Shown: piece after piece, positions 24,943-33,355 of the stretch
Layout: each line of letters starts with the position of its first letter
Numbering within the stretch: position 1 is the stretch's first letter
Assembly: GCA_020638575.1 (NCBI GenBank)
Contig: JACKIH010000003.1
Span: 3,149,001 to 3,213,000 of the forward strand
Source: Rhodospirillaceae bacterium
GTDB lineage: Bacteria; Pseudomonadota; Alphaproteobacteria; DSM-16000; Inquilinaceae
Length of the DNA stretch: 64,000 nucleotides
Direction of reading: 5' to 3'
Made by a program: the position numbers and the translations under genes
The notes under the pieces: model-generated
Databases searched by the model: none
Told to the model about the DNA's origin: nothing
What the model saw: the letters and a program-made list of their open reading frames with translations, nothing else

Positions 24943-25452
24943 ATGGCACGACGGATCTGGCTGGCGGCGGGGCTGGCGGCTGCACTTGCCCTGTCCGGGC
25001 CCGCCCTGGCGGCGGGCTTGGAGGAGTTGGCCGGGGACGGCGAGGGCGGTGCATGGAGCGGCGACTTCCCGCCGCTGCGCAGCGACAACGACCTGGAGAC
25101 CGCGGCCGACATGATCGTCGACGGCGATCTGGAAGGCTCCGTTCCGGTGCTCGAAGGCGTGCTGGGGCGCAACCCCGGCAACGCCGACGCGCTCAACCTG
25201 CTTGGCTATGTGCACCGCCGCCTCGGCGATTTCGAAGGCGCGCTGGTCTACTACAACCAGGCGCTCGATGCCGAACCCCTGCACCTGGGGGCGCTCAACT
25301 ACCTAGGCTACGCCTATCTGGGGCTGGACGATCCCGACGCGGCCACCGAGGTGTTGGGACGGCTGCAGGCCATCTGCACCCAGGGCTGCGCGGAGGCCGA
25401 CGATCTGGCCGCGGCGATCGAAGCCTACGCGGCGGGCTTCCCCATCCAATAG
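24943..25452 (+). CDS. Exported tetratricopeptide-repeat protein
   Basis: 169 aa. Signal peptide at 1-23 (ALA-AG). Two clear TPR units follow: NPGNADALNLLGYVHRRLGDFEGALVYYNQAL at about 77-108 and EPLHLGALNYLGYAYLGLDDPDAATEVLGRL at about 111-141. Two cysteines near residue 147 and the preceding ICT segment could form a disulfide in the periplasm. Partner unknown. ATG 24943 lies 9 bases after a GGGAGG box. It is divergent from the MscS gene. Confidence 0.82.
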   Translation: MARRIWLAAGLAAALALSGPALAAGLEELAGDGEGGAWSGDFPPLRSDNDLETAADMIVDGDLEGSVPVLEGVLGRNPGNADALNLLGYVHRRLGDFEGALVYYNQALDAEPLHLGALNYLGYAYLGLDDPDAATEVLGRLQAICTQGCAEADDLAAAIEAYAAGFPIQ

Positions 25453-25460
25453 TCGGCCGG

Positions 25461-25507
25461 CTCAGGCGTCGGGGGGCTCAGGCGTCGGGGGTTCAGGCGT
25501 CGGCAGC
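25461..25507. repeat. 16-bp tandem repeat at the end of the GT9 gene
   Basis: CTCAGGCGTCGGGGGG (25461-25476), CTCAGGCGTCGGGGGT (25477-25492) and a third partial unit TCAGGCGTCGGCAGC follow directly. The TCA in each unit is the complement of a TGA, so the stop codon of the GT9 gene (25493-25495) lies in the third unit and is repeated downstream in other phases. Probably replication slippage. Confidence 0.7.
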
Positions 25508-26557
25508 CCGGCCCGGCGCCTGGCGGCCGTGGGTGTAGGGGTCGGGACCCGCCCAGGTCCGCCGGGCGGCGTCCTCCAGCACGCCCATCACCTGGGCGTA
25601 CACGGCATCGACGGGGATCGCCGCCATGGCTTCCGTGCCGTCGAAATCCTGGGTGCGCAGGAAGCGGATGGGCAGCGTCCAGGGCAGGAAGCGGCGTGGG
25701 TCGGTGGGGCCGAACAGGCTGACCAGCGGCGTGCCGGCATTGGCCATCAGGTGGCCGATGCCGGTGCAGTTGGCGACCGCGGCCCCGAACCGTTCGGCGA
25801 CAGCCAGAGCGAAGCTGGGTCCGCCGATAGAATGCTCCGTGGGGCTCTTCCGGCCATCGATCAGCAGGACTTCGGGCAGTGCCTCAGTGATCGTTGGGAC
25901 CATGTGGCTTTCGTTGGGGCCGATCAGGAACACCGGCGTCAGCCCCGCCTGCGCCAGGGCTTGGGCCAGTGCTATGAAGTTGGCGAGTGGCCACACCTTC
26001 TCCGGCCCGGCGGCACCGGGGGCGAGGCCCACATAGGTTGGCCCGTCGGGCAGCAGCGCCGCGGCAGCCCGGTAGGCAGCATCGGGCAAGGCGATGCGGC
26101 CCTGCCAGTCGGCGGGCTGCCCCGTTGCCACCTCGATCATCGCCATCAAGCGGCCGACCCAATGCACAGGCCGGGGGCAGCGTTTGCTGACGACCGATGT
26201 CAACCACCACCCCGGCATCATGCTGACGAACCGTCCGTGGGGCACTAGCAGCTTGGCGGCCACTACGCGCGCCACTTTGGTACGGACGTCGAAGACGAGA
26301 TCGGCACGGTCGAGTGCCCGCAGGTTGACGCGAGCGGTTTTCGCCGGCTTTTCGATCACTGCATCTTCGATCACGTGGTCGACGTAGCCGGGTATCAGAG
26401 GAGCCAACGGTCCGGCAAACGCGGACTTGCGCGACACCACATGGGTGATGTGGCAGCCGGGATAGGCGCGCTTCAGCGCCCGGAAGAAGGGGAACTTCCA
26501 GATGGCGATCCCCAGGCTTTCCACCGATTCCAGGACGGCGATGCGGGGAGCAATCAT
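25493..26557 (-). CDS. Glycosyltransferase family 9 (heptosyltransferase-like)
   Basis: 354 aa GT-B-type glycosyltransferase. The N-terminal half starts with the GT9 pattern (IAVLESVESLGIAIWKFPFFRALKRAYPGCHITHVVS). The C-terminal, nucleotide-sugar half has GLAPGAAGPEKVWPLANFIALAQAL and the conserved CTGIGHLMANAGTPLVSLFGPTDPRRFLPW. In other bacteria GT9 enzymes add ADP-heptose to lipid A-core or act on other surface glycans; gmhA/gmhB elsewhere in the window make that sugar. ATG 26557 overlaps the stop of the FkbM methyltransferase gene as ATGA, so the two are translated together. Confidence 0.88.
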   Translation of the reverse strand: MIAPRIAVLESVESLGIAIWKFPFFRALKRAYPGCHITHVVSRKSAFAGPLAPLIPGYVDHVIEDAVIEKPAKTARVNLRALDRADLVFDVRTKVARVVAAKLLVPHGRFVSMMPGWWLTSVVSKRCPRPVHWVGRLMAMIEVATGQPADWQGRIALPDAAYRAAAALLPDGPTYVGLAPGAAGPEKVWPLANFIALAQALAQAGLTPVFLIGPNESHMVPTITEALPEVLLIDGRKSPTEHSIGGPSFALAVAERFGAAVANCTGIGHLMANAGTPLVSLFGPTDPRRFLPWTLPIRFLRTQDFDGTEAMAAIPVDAVYAQVMGVLEDAARRTWAGPDPYTHGRQAPGRAADA

Positions 26558-27306
26558 GATTGGGCCATATGCCACTGGGTGTCTCTACGCTTGCGCCTGC
26601 GCCAGAAGCTGAATTGTCGAAATGGTGTGCCAAGATAGAATTTACGGATGAATTCCAATTTTTTTCCGATGCTCAGCGACGGGCAAAGGTCTCGTCTCGC
26701 ATACCAAGAATTTATCTCTGATCTATGGATAATGGTGTAATTTCTTCTTCGGACATAAGTGTGTAAGTGGCGATCAAGAACCAGGTCTCTCAGAAATATA
26801 AGTTCAGGTCGCCAATGGTCGAAATCGAAACCTCTCAGTACAAGAATTTCATTGCCTTGGGTGTCGACCGTAAGAAGCTGGAAACCCTGGGGTGCGTCAG
26901 CTTCGAACAATATATCGTCGAGCGTGCGCGAATTGACAGCAATGTGATCATGAAAAAGTGTGGTCGATGGAGTCCTATGCGGCGACAGCGTCGACAGCGG
27001 CCCATTCACCCAAAATTCCAGGGGTTGCCCAGCGCGGGACGGTTCTGTGCATACGCATTCGAATACCGTTGCGTTGCGCTGCTGGCGCAGGCGGGCGGCC
27101 AAGTCGGGCAAGGGCTCGATGACGATGCCTTTCCACCCCAAGCGTTCCAGGGCCCATGTGTTTGAATTGTCGAAAGGATCGTTGGCCCCGACATCGACAT
27201 AGAAACCGTCGGGACGAAATCTAAAGTAAGCGGCAAGAAGTCGGATCTGATCCGTTAATTTCAGCCTGAACGTGTCGAATGGGCAGGACTGCGATAGCGC
27301 GGCCAT
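26554..27306 (-). CDS. FkbM-family methyltransferase
   Basis: 250 aa. SAM-dependent O-methyltransferase of the FkbM type, often acting on sugars of surface polysaccharides: motif I FYVDVGANDPFDNSNTWALERLGWKGIVIEPLPD at about 35-68, and LLTVDTQGNEILVLRGFDF near 143-161. The basic C-terminal tail (residues 215-245, FWRRRKRRD) may contact membrane. The coding sequence, above all its 3' half (26560-26960), is clearly AT-richer than the neighbours, suggesting recent transfer. It shares an ATGA overlap with the downstream GT9, so they form a two-gene glycan unit. Confidence 0.85.
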   Translation of the reverse strand: MAALSQSCPFDTFRLKLTDQIRLLAAYFRFRPDGFYVDVGANDPFDNSNTWALERLGWKGIVIEPLPDLAARLRQQRNATVFECVCTEPSRAGQPLEFWVNGPLSTLSPHRTPSTTLFHDHIAVNSRTLDDILFEADAPQGFQLLTVDTQGNEILVLRGFDFDHWRPELIFLRDLVLDRHLHTYVRRRNYTIIHRSEINSWYARRDLCPSLSIGKKLEFIRKFYLGTPFRQFSFWRRRKRRDTQWHMAQS

Positions 27307-27361
27307 GAACTATCCTTGGAAAACCAAGCATGGGGCGCCAAACCGCATGACCATTTAGTCG

Positions 27362-28216
27362 CTACAGGCTGCCCGAGGGCGGCATGCCGACGGCGTGGAA
27401 GCCGCAGTCCACGTAGTGGGTCTGCCCCGTCACCGCGCCGGCCAGATCGCTCAGCAGGTAGACCGCGGTGCCGCCGATCTCGCTCAGCAGCACGTTGCGC
27501 CGCAACGGCGAGGTCACCTGGCTCAGCCGGTAGACATAGCGGGCATCGGCGATGGCGCTGCCGGCGAGCGTGCGCATGGGGCCGGCGGAAATCGCATTGG
27601 CCCGGATGCCGTCGCGGCCGAGATCGGCGGCGATGTAGCGCACGCTGGCCTCCAGTGCCGCCTTGGCCACACCCATCACGTTGTAGCTCGGCATCACCCG
27701 TTCCGCGCCGATATAGGACAGCGTGAGCATGCTGCCGCCCGGCGCCATCAAAGGGGCGCACCGGCGCGCCAGATCGGTGAACGAGAAGCACGAGATGCGC
27801 ATGGTGCGCAGGAAATTGTCGAGCGTGGTGTCGACGTAGCGGCCCTTCAGCTCCTCCTTGTCGGAGAAGGCGATGGCGTGCACCAGGAAGTCCAGCTTGC
27901 CCCATTCGCTGCCGATCCGCTCGAACAGCGCATCGAGGCTGGCGGGATCCTCCACGTCGCAATGGGCGATCATGGCGGCCCCCAGTTCGCCCGCCAGCGG
28001 CTCCACGCGGCGGCGGAAGGCATCGCCCTGGTAGGTGATGGCGAGATCGGCACCGGCCGCGCGCGCCGCCTGGGCGATCCCCCAGGCGATGGAATAGCTG
28101 TTGGCGACGCCCAGCACCAAACCGCGCTTGCCGGCCAGCAGCCCGTCGGTCACCACCTCGGCAGCCGCATCCTGAACGACGTCCCCGTGCATGGCCGGCG
28201 CCTGAAGGTCAGCCAT
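27362..28216 (-). CDS. fabI: Enoyl-[acyl-carrier-protein] reductase (NADH) FabI
   Basis: Last reduction step of fatty-acid elongation, 284 aa. LAGKRGLVLGVANSYSIAWGIAQ at about 27-49 binds NADH; the FabI active-site pattern is SYNVMGVAKAALE (Tyr, six residues, Lys) after SYIGAERVMP, and a SAGPMRTLAGSAI loop follows. An N-terminal extension of about 25 residues precedes the fold. Its start overlaps the end of fabB by 8 bases, so fabA-fabB-fabI form one operon. Confidence 0.95.
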   Translation of the reverse strand: MADLQAPAMHGDVVQDAAAEVVTDGLLAGKRGLVLGVANSYSIAWGIAQAARAAGADLAITYQGDAFRRRVEPLAGELGAAMIAHCDVEDPASLDALFERIGSEWGKLDFLVHAIAFSDKEELKGRYVDTTLDNFLRTMRISCFSFTDLARRCAPLMAPGGSMLTLSYIGAERVMPSYNVMGVAKAALEASVRYIAADLGRDGIRANAISAGPMRTLAGSAIADARYVYRLSQVTSPLRRNVLLSEIGGTAVYLLSDLAGAVTGQTHYVDCGFHAVGMPPSGSL

Positions 28217-29426
28217 GGTATCGGCGGAAGGTCAGGCAGGCGTTGGTCCCGCCAAACCCGAAGCTGTTGGACATCACGCACTCCAGTCCCGCATTGTCGA
28301 TGCGTTCGGTCACCACCGGCATGCCGGCGGCGTCCTCGTCAAGGGTCTCGATATTGGCCGAGGCGGAGACGAAGTCGTGCTCCAGCATCAGCAGGCTGTA
28401 GATGGCCTCGTGCACGCCGGCGGCCCCCAGGGCATGGCCGGTTAGCGATTTGGTGGCGCTGATCCACGGCATGTGGTTGCCGAACACCTCACGCATGGCG
28501 TTCAGTTCGACGATGTCGCCGGCCGGGGTGGAGGTGGCGTGGGCGTTCACGTAGTCCACCGGAATCTCGACCCCCTCGCGGGCCAGGCGCATGCAGCGCA
28601 CCGCTCCTTCGCCGGAAGGGGCGACCATGTCGTAGCCGTCGGAGGTGGCGCCGTAGCCCACCAGCTCGGCATAGATCTTCGCCCCGCGCGCCTTGGCCCG
28701 TTCCATCTCCTCCAGCACCAGCACGCCGCCGCCGCCGGAGATGACGAAGCCGTCGCGGTCCCGGTCGAACGCACGCGACGCCCGCTGTGGCGTGTCGTTG
28801 TACTTGGACGACAGTGCGCCCATGGCGTCGAACAGCACCGACAGGCCCCAGTACAGTTCCTCGCCGCCGCCGGCGAAGACGATGTCCTGCTTGTTCCACT
28901 GGATCATTTCCGCGCCGTTGCCGATGCAATGGGCGCTGGTGGAGCAGGCGGAACTGATGGAGTAGTTGACGCCCTTGATCTTGAAGGGCGTGGCGAGCGT
29001 GGCGGAATTGGTGGACGACATCGAGCGGGTCACCATGTAGGGGCCGATGCGCTTGGGCCCCTTGGTGCGGGTGATGTCCGCGGCGTTGATCAGGTTTTCC
29101 ACCGACGGGCCGCCCGAGCCCATGATGATGCCGGTACGCTCGTGGGAGATCTCGTTCGGCGCCAGCCCGGCGTCGGCGATCGCCTCTTCCATGGCGATGT
29201 AGTTGAACGCCGCCCCGTTGCCCATGAAGCGGCGCAGCTTGCGGTCCACCTTGGACTCTATGTCGATGTTGATGGCGCCGTGCACCCGGCTGCGGAAGCC
29301 GAGCTCAGCGTATTCCGGCGCTGCGACGATGCCGGAACGGCCTTCCCGCAGGCTTTCCAGCACCTCGTGGCGATCGTTGCCGATGCACGAGACGATGCCC
29401 ATTCCGGTGACGGCAACACGGCGCAT
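28209..29426 (-). CDS. fabB: 3-oxoacyl-[acyl-carrier-protein] synthase I FabB
   Basis: Condensing enzyme for elongating fatty acids, including cis-unsaturated intermediates, 405 aa. The catalytic Cys-His-His triad is visible: SSACSTSAHCIG near 163, VNAHATSTPAGD near 297 and TGHALGAAGVHEA near 333, with the terminal SNSFGFGGTNACL. ATG 29426 follows GGAGGG by 7 bases; the frame stays open 5 codons further. It lies 14 bases after fabA and overlaps fabI. Confidence 0.95.
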   Translation of the reverse strand: MRRVAVTGMGIVSCIGNDRHEVLESLREGRSGIVAAPEYAELGFRSRVHGAINIDIESKVDRKLRRFMGNGAAFNYIAMEEAIADAGLAPNEISHERTGIIMGSGGPSVENLINAADITRTKGPKRIGPYMVTRSMSSTNSATLATPFKIKGVNYSISSACSTSAHCIGNGAEMIQWNKQDIVFAGGGEELYWGLSVLFDAMGALSSKYNDTPQRASRAFDRDRDGFVISGGGGVLVLEEMERAKARGAKIYAELVGYGATSDGYDMVAPSGEGAVRCMRLAREGVEIPVDYVNAHATSTPAGDIVELNAMREVFGNHMPWISATKSLTGHALGAAGVHEAIYSLLMLEHDFVSASANIETLDEDAAGMPVVTERIDNAGLECVMSNSFGFGGTNACLTFRRYHG

Positions 29427-29440
29427 GTGCGCCCTCCACA

Positions 29441-29956
29441 TCAGATATTGTCGGTCGCGGCAAACAGACCGACCCGCAGGTCCGTCGCTTCGTAGATCGC
29501 GCGTCCGTCGACCGAGACCTTCCCGTTCGCGATCCCCAGCACGACCTTTCGGTTGATGAACCGCTTGATGTCAAGCCGGTAGGATACGCGACTGGCGGTC
29601 GGCAGCACTTCGCCGGAAAACTTGACCTCGCCGACGCTGAGCGCACGCCCGCGCCCGGGCGCTCCGGTCCAGCCGAGGAAGAAGCCGAGGAGCTGCCACA
29701 GGGCATCGAGACCCAGGCAGCCCGGCATCACCGGGTCGGTCTCGAAATGGCAGGCGAAGAACCAGAGGTCCGGCCGCACGTCCAGTTCGGCCACCACCTC
29801 GCCCTTCGCGTGTTCCCCGCCCGTGGCATTGATCTGCGTGATGCGATCGAACATCAGCATCGGCGGCAACGGCAGTCGCGCGTTGCCAGGGCCGAACAGG
29901 GTTCCATGCGCGCAGGACAGGAGATCGTCGTAGTCGTAGCTGTTCTTTCCGGTCAC
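29441..29956 (-). CDS. fabA: 3-hydroxydecanoyl-ACP dehydratase/isomerase FabA
   Basis: Dehydrates 3-hydroxydecanoyl-ACP and isomerises the product to the cis-3 form, the branch point to unsaturated fatty acids. The FabA hot-dog core is clear: DDLLSCAHGTLFGPGNARLPLPPMLMFDRI, then the active-site His in WFFACHFETDPVMPGCLGLDALWQL (CHF...PVMPG) with the partner Asp of LGLDALWQ. No ATG lies near the family start; GTG 29956 gives 171 aa, the standard length, with a weak AGGCGG site. The frame is open to 30055, so a longer form is possible. Confidence 0.9.
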   Translation of the reverse strand: MTGKNSYDYDDLLSCAHGTLFGPGNARLPLPPMLMFDRITQINATGGEHAKGEVVAELDVRPDLWFFACHFETDPVMPGCLGLDALWQLLGFFLGWTGAPGRGRALSVGEVKFSGEVLPTASRVSYRLDIKRFINRKVVLGIANGKVSVDGRAIYEATDLRVGLFAATDNI

Positions 29957-30272
29957 CGCCGCCTGACCCAATTTGTGCGCTTCTTCGAGTGGCTGGGATT
30001 CTAACGGTTTTGCCGCATGGCACAAGCCGCCTTCCGGCGCGCGTGCGCAGCGCACAGGTCTGATGCGCTTTCGCTTTTGCCGTAGGCAAGCCGCTGCGGG
30101 AGGCGAACCGCGCTCCGCCGTGCTCCCTCACCCGTCCTTCCGCATGGGGCGCCGGCCGGTCAATGCGGCCGCCGGCCGCGGCGGTCCGGGCAGTCAGGAC
30201 CGGGCCACCGGAGGTCGGCGCAGCAGCCGGCAGTGCGACGCCGGCCCAAGGCCACGGGAGATTAACGAAGGA
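29957..30272. other. Intergenic stretch upstream of fabA
   Basis: 316 bases without a supported gene. It must hold the fabA-fabB-fabI promoter. The first 100 bases are an open continuation of the fabA frame. I see no hairpin with a T-run and no inverted repeat that stands out. Confidence 0.5.
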
Positions 30273-30491
30273 TCAGTGGGTGGCCCCGCAGGGCTGGGCT
30301 GCCTCGCGCAGGGCGTGCTGACGTGCCTGACGGATCGAGGCGGCCGTGTGGTACATGTCGAGGGCCTCACACTCGGTCACCAGATAGTCGAGAAACCAGT
30401 GGATGGCGGCGGCGTCTGGCCGGCCCCGATCGTCGGGGTCGTCCGACAGGTCGTTGTCCCGGAGCAGGCCCAAGGGTGTTCCTTGCTTCAT
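30273..30491 (-). CDS. Small uncharacterised protein downstream of a LuxR solo
   Basis: 72 aa, not recognised. The sequence is acidic in the first half (RDNDLSDDPDDRGRPD) and forms a likely amphipathic helix in the second (AIHWFLDYLVTECEALDMYHTAASIRQARQHAL); one Cys in each of the last thirds. Codon use and an AT-rich upstream region (30492-30545) with room for a promoter support a real gene. It lies just downstream of a LuxR-type regulator on the same strand and may be a target. No membrane segment or signal peptide. Confidence 0.55.
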   Translation of the reverse strand: MKQGTPLGLLRDNDLSDDPDDRGRPDAAAIHWFLDYLVTECEALDMYHTAASIRQARQHALREAAQPCGATH

Positions 30492-30582
30492 CGCAGACCC
30501 CGATTGTTGTTAACAATCCGTTCACGATCCCAACTGTATGCCAGCAGCCGCCGGCTGACAGCCTGGGAAAATCTACAGGATG

Positions 30583-31350
30583 CTAAAAATTTAATGGCTG
30601 GGGTCGAATTTCGCCTGCGATAATAAGTTCGACCAAGGCATGCATACGGTTGCGTGCCTTTACTTTCTTGCGTGTGTTGTCGATGTGGAAGTTGACGGTG
30701 CGTTCGCTGATGTTCAGCAGGCGAGCAATCTCCGCATTGCTGCGGCCGCGGGCAACCCACTCAAATACCTCGCGTTCACGCGATGTCAGCACCGTTCCGG
30801 GGAGCGTGCGGGCGCGCTGTTCCAGCACGGTGCGGCACTTCAGATGCGTCTGCAGGACCGCCAGCTCCACGCGCAGGTAATCAAATGCCGGATCCAGGGG
30901 CTCGGCCGCGGTGATTGGCCGATAGGCGAAGGCGATCGCCTCGCACTGGTCGTGGGCGCCGCGCACCGCCAGCCCAATGGCGTCGCCGACCCCGAAGCGC
31001 GCGGCCTCCCGGCGCAACCGGTCGAGCTGCGGATCGCTGCCGACGCCGCTCCAGGACAGCGGGGCGTAGCTTGCCGCGACCAGGCCGACCATGGGGTCCT
31101 GGACGTAGCGGGCGCCCAGGAGATAGTGGGTGGGCCAGCAGGTGAATTCGCCCGAGCCGTCCGGCCCCCAGCCCTGCGAGCCATAGATCGCGGTTTGCGG
31201 GTTGATCGCGGTGCTGCGGCCGACGGGGGCATAGCAGAAGCCGGAGAAACCGAGACCGCCCAGGTATTGGCCCAGGATGAGGCCGATCTCGTCCGGACTG
31301 GAGATCCCCGCTGTCGCTTCAGCAATGCCGTTGGCGCGACTTATTTTCAT
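30583..31350 (-). CDS. LuxR-family regulator with autoinducer-binding domain (LuxR solo)
   Basis: 255 aa. The N-terminal autoinducer-binding domain (about 15-170) keeps key residues in WPTHYLLGARYVQDPMVGLVAAS (the Tyr and Asp of acyl-homoserine-lactone receptors). The C-terminal GerE/LuxR helix-turn-helix reads LTSREREVFEWVARGRSNAEIARLLNISERTVNFHIDNTRKKV at about 190-232. No luxI-type synthase is in the window, so it is a solo here. ATG 31350 starts the fold; the frame is open 12 codons further. The upstream 31351-31548 gap is AT-richer and probably contains its promoter. Confidence 0.88.
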   Translation of the reverse strand: MKISRANGIAEATAGISSPDEIGLILGQYLGGLGFSGFCYAPVGRSTAINPQTAIYGSQGWGPDGSGEFTCWPTHYLLGARYVQDPMVGLVAASYAPLSWSGVGSDPQLDRLRREAARFGVGDAIGLAVRGAHDQCEAIAFAYRPITAAEPLDPAFDYLRVELAVLQTHLKCRTVLEQRARTLPGTVLTSREREVFEWVARGRSNAEIARLLNISERTVNFHIDNTRKKVKARNRMHALVELIIAGEIRPQPLNF

Positions 31351-31548
31351 GGTGCCGCATTCCCCCCAGCGGCCGAATGTACACAACCAGGATAAATTGC
31401 ATCAACTGCCATCGTGGATCTTGCACGCGCGAACAGTCGCGGCGGGCACGATTGCGCCGGCTCCAGTCGGTTGATGTAAACGATTTCAATCCCGCCGCAC
31501 CGATTGTCGCGGCGACAGCCTCTGCTCATGGGGCATTGAATTCAGGCC

Positions 31549-33141
31549 CTAGACGGCCGAGACGCCATTGCGCAGCAGGCAATAGGTCAGGCTGTCGCCC
31601 AGGGCATCGAAGGAGGCGTCGATTATGTTGGTGGAAACGCCGACGGTCGACCACCGCTCGTCATGCCCGTTGGCACTTTCAATCAGCACCCGCGGCATGG
31701 CGCCCGAGGCGTCGCTCTCCTTCAGGATACGCACCCGGAAATCCACCAGGCGCATGTGCTGAAGCGCCGGGTAGGTGGGTTCCACCGCCTTGCGCAGCGC
31801 GCGGTCTATGGCGTTCACCGGGCCGTTGCCTTCCGCCACGGTGTGGTGGACGGCGTTGCCCACGCGCACTTTCACCGTTGCCTCGCTCTCCGTCACCAGT
31901 TCGCCGCGGGCGTTGAAGCGCCGCTCGTCGGTAACGGAAAAGCGCAGCAGCTCGAAATAGATCGGCACCTGGCCCAGCATGCGGCGCGCCAGCAGCTCGA
32001 AACTGGCCTCCGCCCCGTCATAGGCATAGCCTTCGAACTCGCGGCGCTTCACCAGATCGACGAGCTGTTCGGCCCGCGGGTCGTGGGGATCGATGGTAAG
32101 CCCGATCTCCTCCAGCCGGTGCAGGATGTTCGAGCGGCCGGCCTGGTCGGACACGACGACGGTGCGCCGGTTGCCGACGGTCTTCGGCTCGATGTGCTCG
32201 TAGCAGCGCGGGTCCTTGGCGATGGCCGAGGCGTGCAGCCCGCCCTTGTGGGCAAAGGCGTGGGCGCCGACATAGGGCCGCCGCGGGTCGGGCGCGCGGT
32301 TCAGCCGCTCGTCGAACCAGTGGCTGAGCTTGGTGAGCCCGGCCAGCCGCTCGGCGGGGATGCCGGTCTCGAACCCCATCTTCATGGTGAGGGCCGGGAT
32401 CAGGGCGATCAGGTCGGCATTGCCGCAGCGTTCGCCGAGCCCGTTGAGCGTGCCCTGGACGTGGCGGGCGCCGGCGCGCACGGCCGCCAGCGTGTTGGCG
32501 ATGGCGTTGCCGGTGTCGTTGTGGGTGTGGATGCCCAGATGGTCGCCGGGGATGTGGACCGTCACCTCCCGCGTGATCGCCTCGATCTCGTCGGGCAGCG
32601 AGCCGCCGTTGGTGTCGCACAGCACCACCCAGCGCGCGCCCGCCTCGTAGGCCGCCACCGCGCAGGCCAGCGCATGCTCCGGGTCGGCCTTGTAGCCGTC
32701 GAAGAAGTGCTCGCAGTCGAACAGCGCCTCGCGGCCCTGGGCCACCGCCTCGGCGATGCTGTCGGAGATCAGCGCCAGGTTTTCTTCCTTGGAGATGCCG
32801 AGGGCCACGCGCACGTGGAAGTCCCAGGTCTTGCCCACCAGGCAAACGGCCGGTGCCTTGGCCTGCCACATGGCCGCCAGGCCGGGATCGTTGGCCACGC
32901 TGCGGCCCGGCCGCCGGGTCATGCCGAAGGCGGTGAAGGTGGCGTTGGCGAGCTTCGGCGGGTTGGCGAACAGCCGGTCGTCGGTGGGGTTGGCTCCGGG
33001 CCAGCCGCCCTCGATGTAGTCGACGCCCAGGCGATCGAGCTCCGCCGCAATGGCCAGCTTGTCCGCCACCGAGAAATCGATGCCCTGGGTCTGCGCGCCG
33101 TCGCGCAGCGTGGTGTCGAACAGGTAGACGCGCTCGCTCAT
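31549..33141 (-). CDS. cimA: (R)-citramalate synthase CimA
   Basis: Condenses pyruvate with acetyl-CoA to citramalate for the threonine-independent isoleucine route, 530 aa. The TIM-barrel start MSERVYLFDTTLRDGAQTQGIDFS carries the citramalate-type TQG rather than the isopropylmalate-type form; HTHNDTGNAIANTLAAVRAGARHVQGTLNGLGERCGNADL and HKGGLHASAI follow. The C-terminal LeuA-type regulatory domain (about 385-525) would bind isoleucine. It ends with a conserved SLTYCLLRN-type tail (SLTYCLLRNGVSAV). ATG 33141 is set by family homology. Confidence 0.92.
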   Translation of the reverse strand: MSERVYLFDTTLRDGAQTQGIDFSVADKLAIAAELDRLGVDYIEGGWPGANPTDDRLFANPPKLANATFTAFGMTRRPGRSVANDPGLAAMWQAKAPAVCLVGKTWDFHVRVALGISKEENLALISDSIAEAVAQGREALFDCEHFFDGYKADPEHALACAVAAYEAGARWVVLCDTNGGSLPDEIEAITREVTVHIPGDHLGIHTHNDTGNAIANTLAAVRAGARHVQGTLNGLGERCGNADLIALIPALTMKMGFETGIPAERLAGLTKLSHWFDERLNRAPDPRRPYVGAHAFAHKGGLHASAIAKDPRCYEHIEPKTVGNRRTVVVSDQAGRSNILHRLEEIGLTIDPHDPRAEQLVDLVKRREFEGYAYDGAEASFELLARRMLGQVPIYFELLRFSVTDERRFNARGELVTESEATVKVRVGNAVHHTVAEGNGPVNAIDRALRKAVEPTYPALQHMRLVDFRVRILKESDASGAMPRVLIESANGHDERWSTVGVSTNIIDASFDALGDSLTYCLLRNGVSAV

Positions 33142-33307
33142 AAACCCGATCCGCGATGTGTGGATCTTGCCGTGTGCGCTGTCGGCGGGCGGTCTGTCAA
33201 GAAAAGTGCAGAATGCGAATGCGGCCATGCTCGCGACGCAGCCTCCCGGCCGCACTCCGGCCACCGGGCGGCGAGGTGATCCATGATAGGTTGCGGGTGC
33301 AGATTGC

Positions 33308-33339
33308 CGGCCGGTCCAGTGGGGCCGGCCGCCCTTTTT
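33308..33339 (+). promoter_or_regulatory. Attenuator-like hairpin with T-run in front of the gene at 33356
   Basis: CGGCCGG and CCGGCCG pair across a 10-base loop, followed by GCCC and five T. This is an intrinsic-terminator layout ending 17 bases before the start codon of the + strand gene. It could end readthrough transcription from upstream or act as an attenuator for the zinc-ribbon/tadA pair. Confidence 0.45.
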
Positions 33340-33355
33340 AGGGGTCAAAACGGTC

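Noticed and set aside
24764..25196. N-terminal extension of the MscS frame by 144 codons
   Set aside because: The added part overlaps a good TPR gene on the other strand and is of shadow composition, while a signal peptide begins at GTG 24764.
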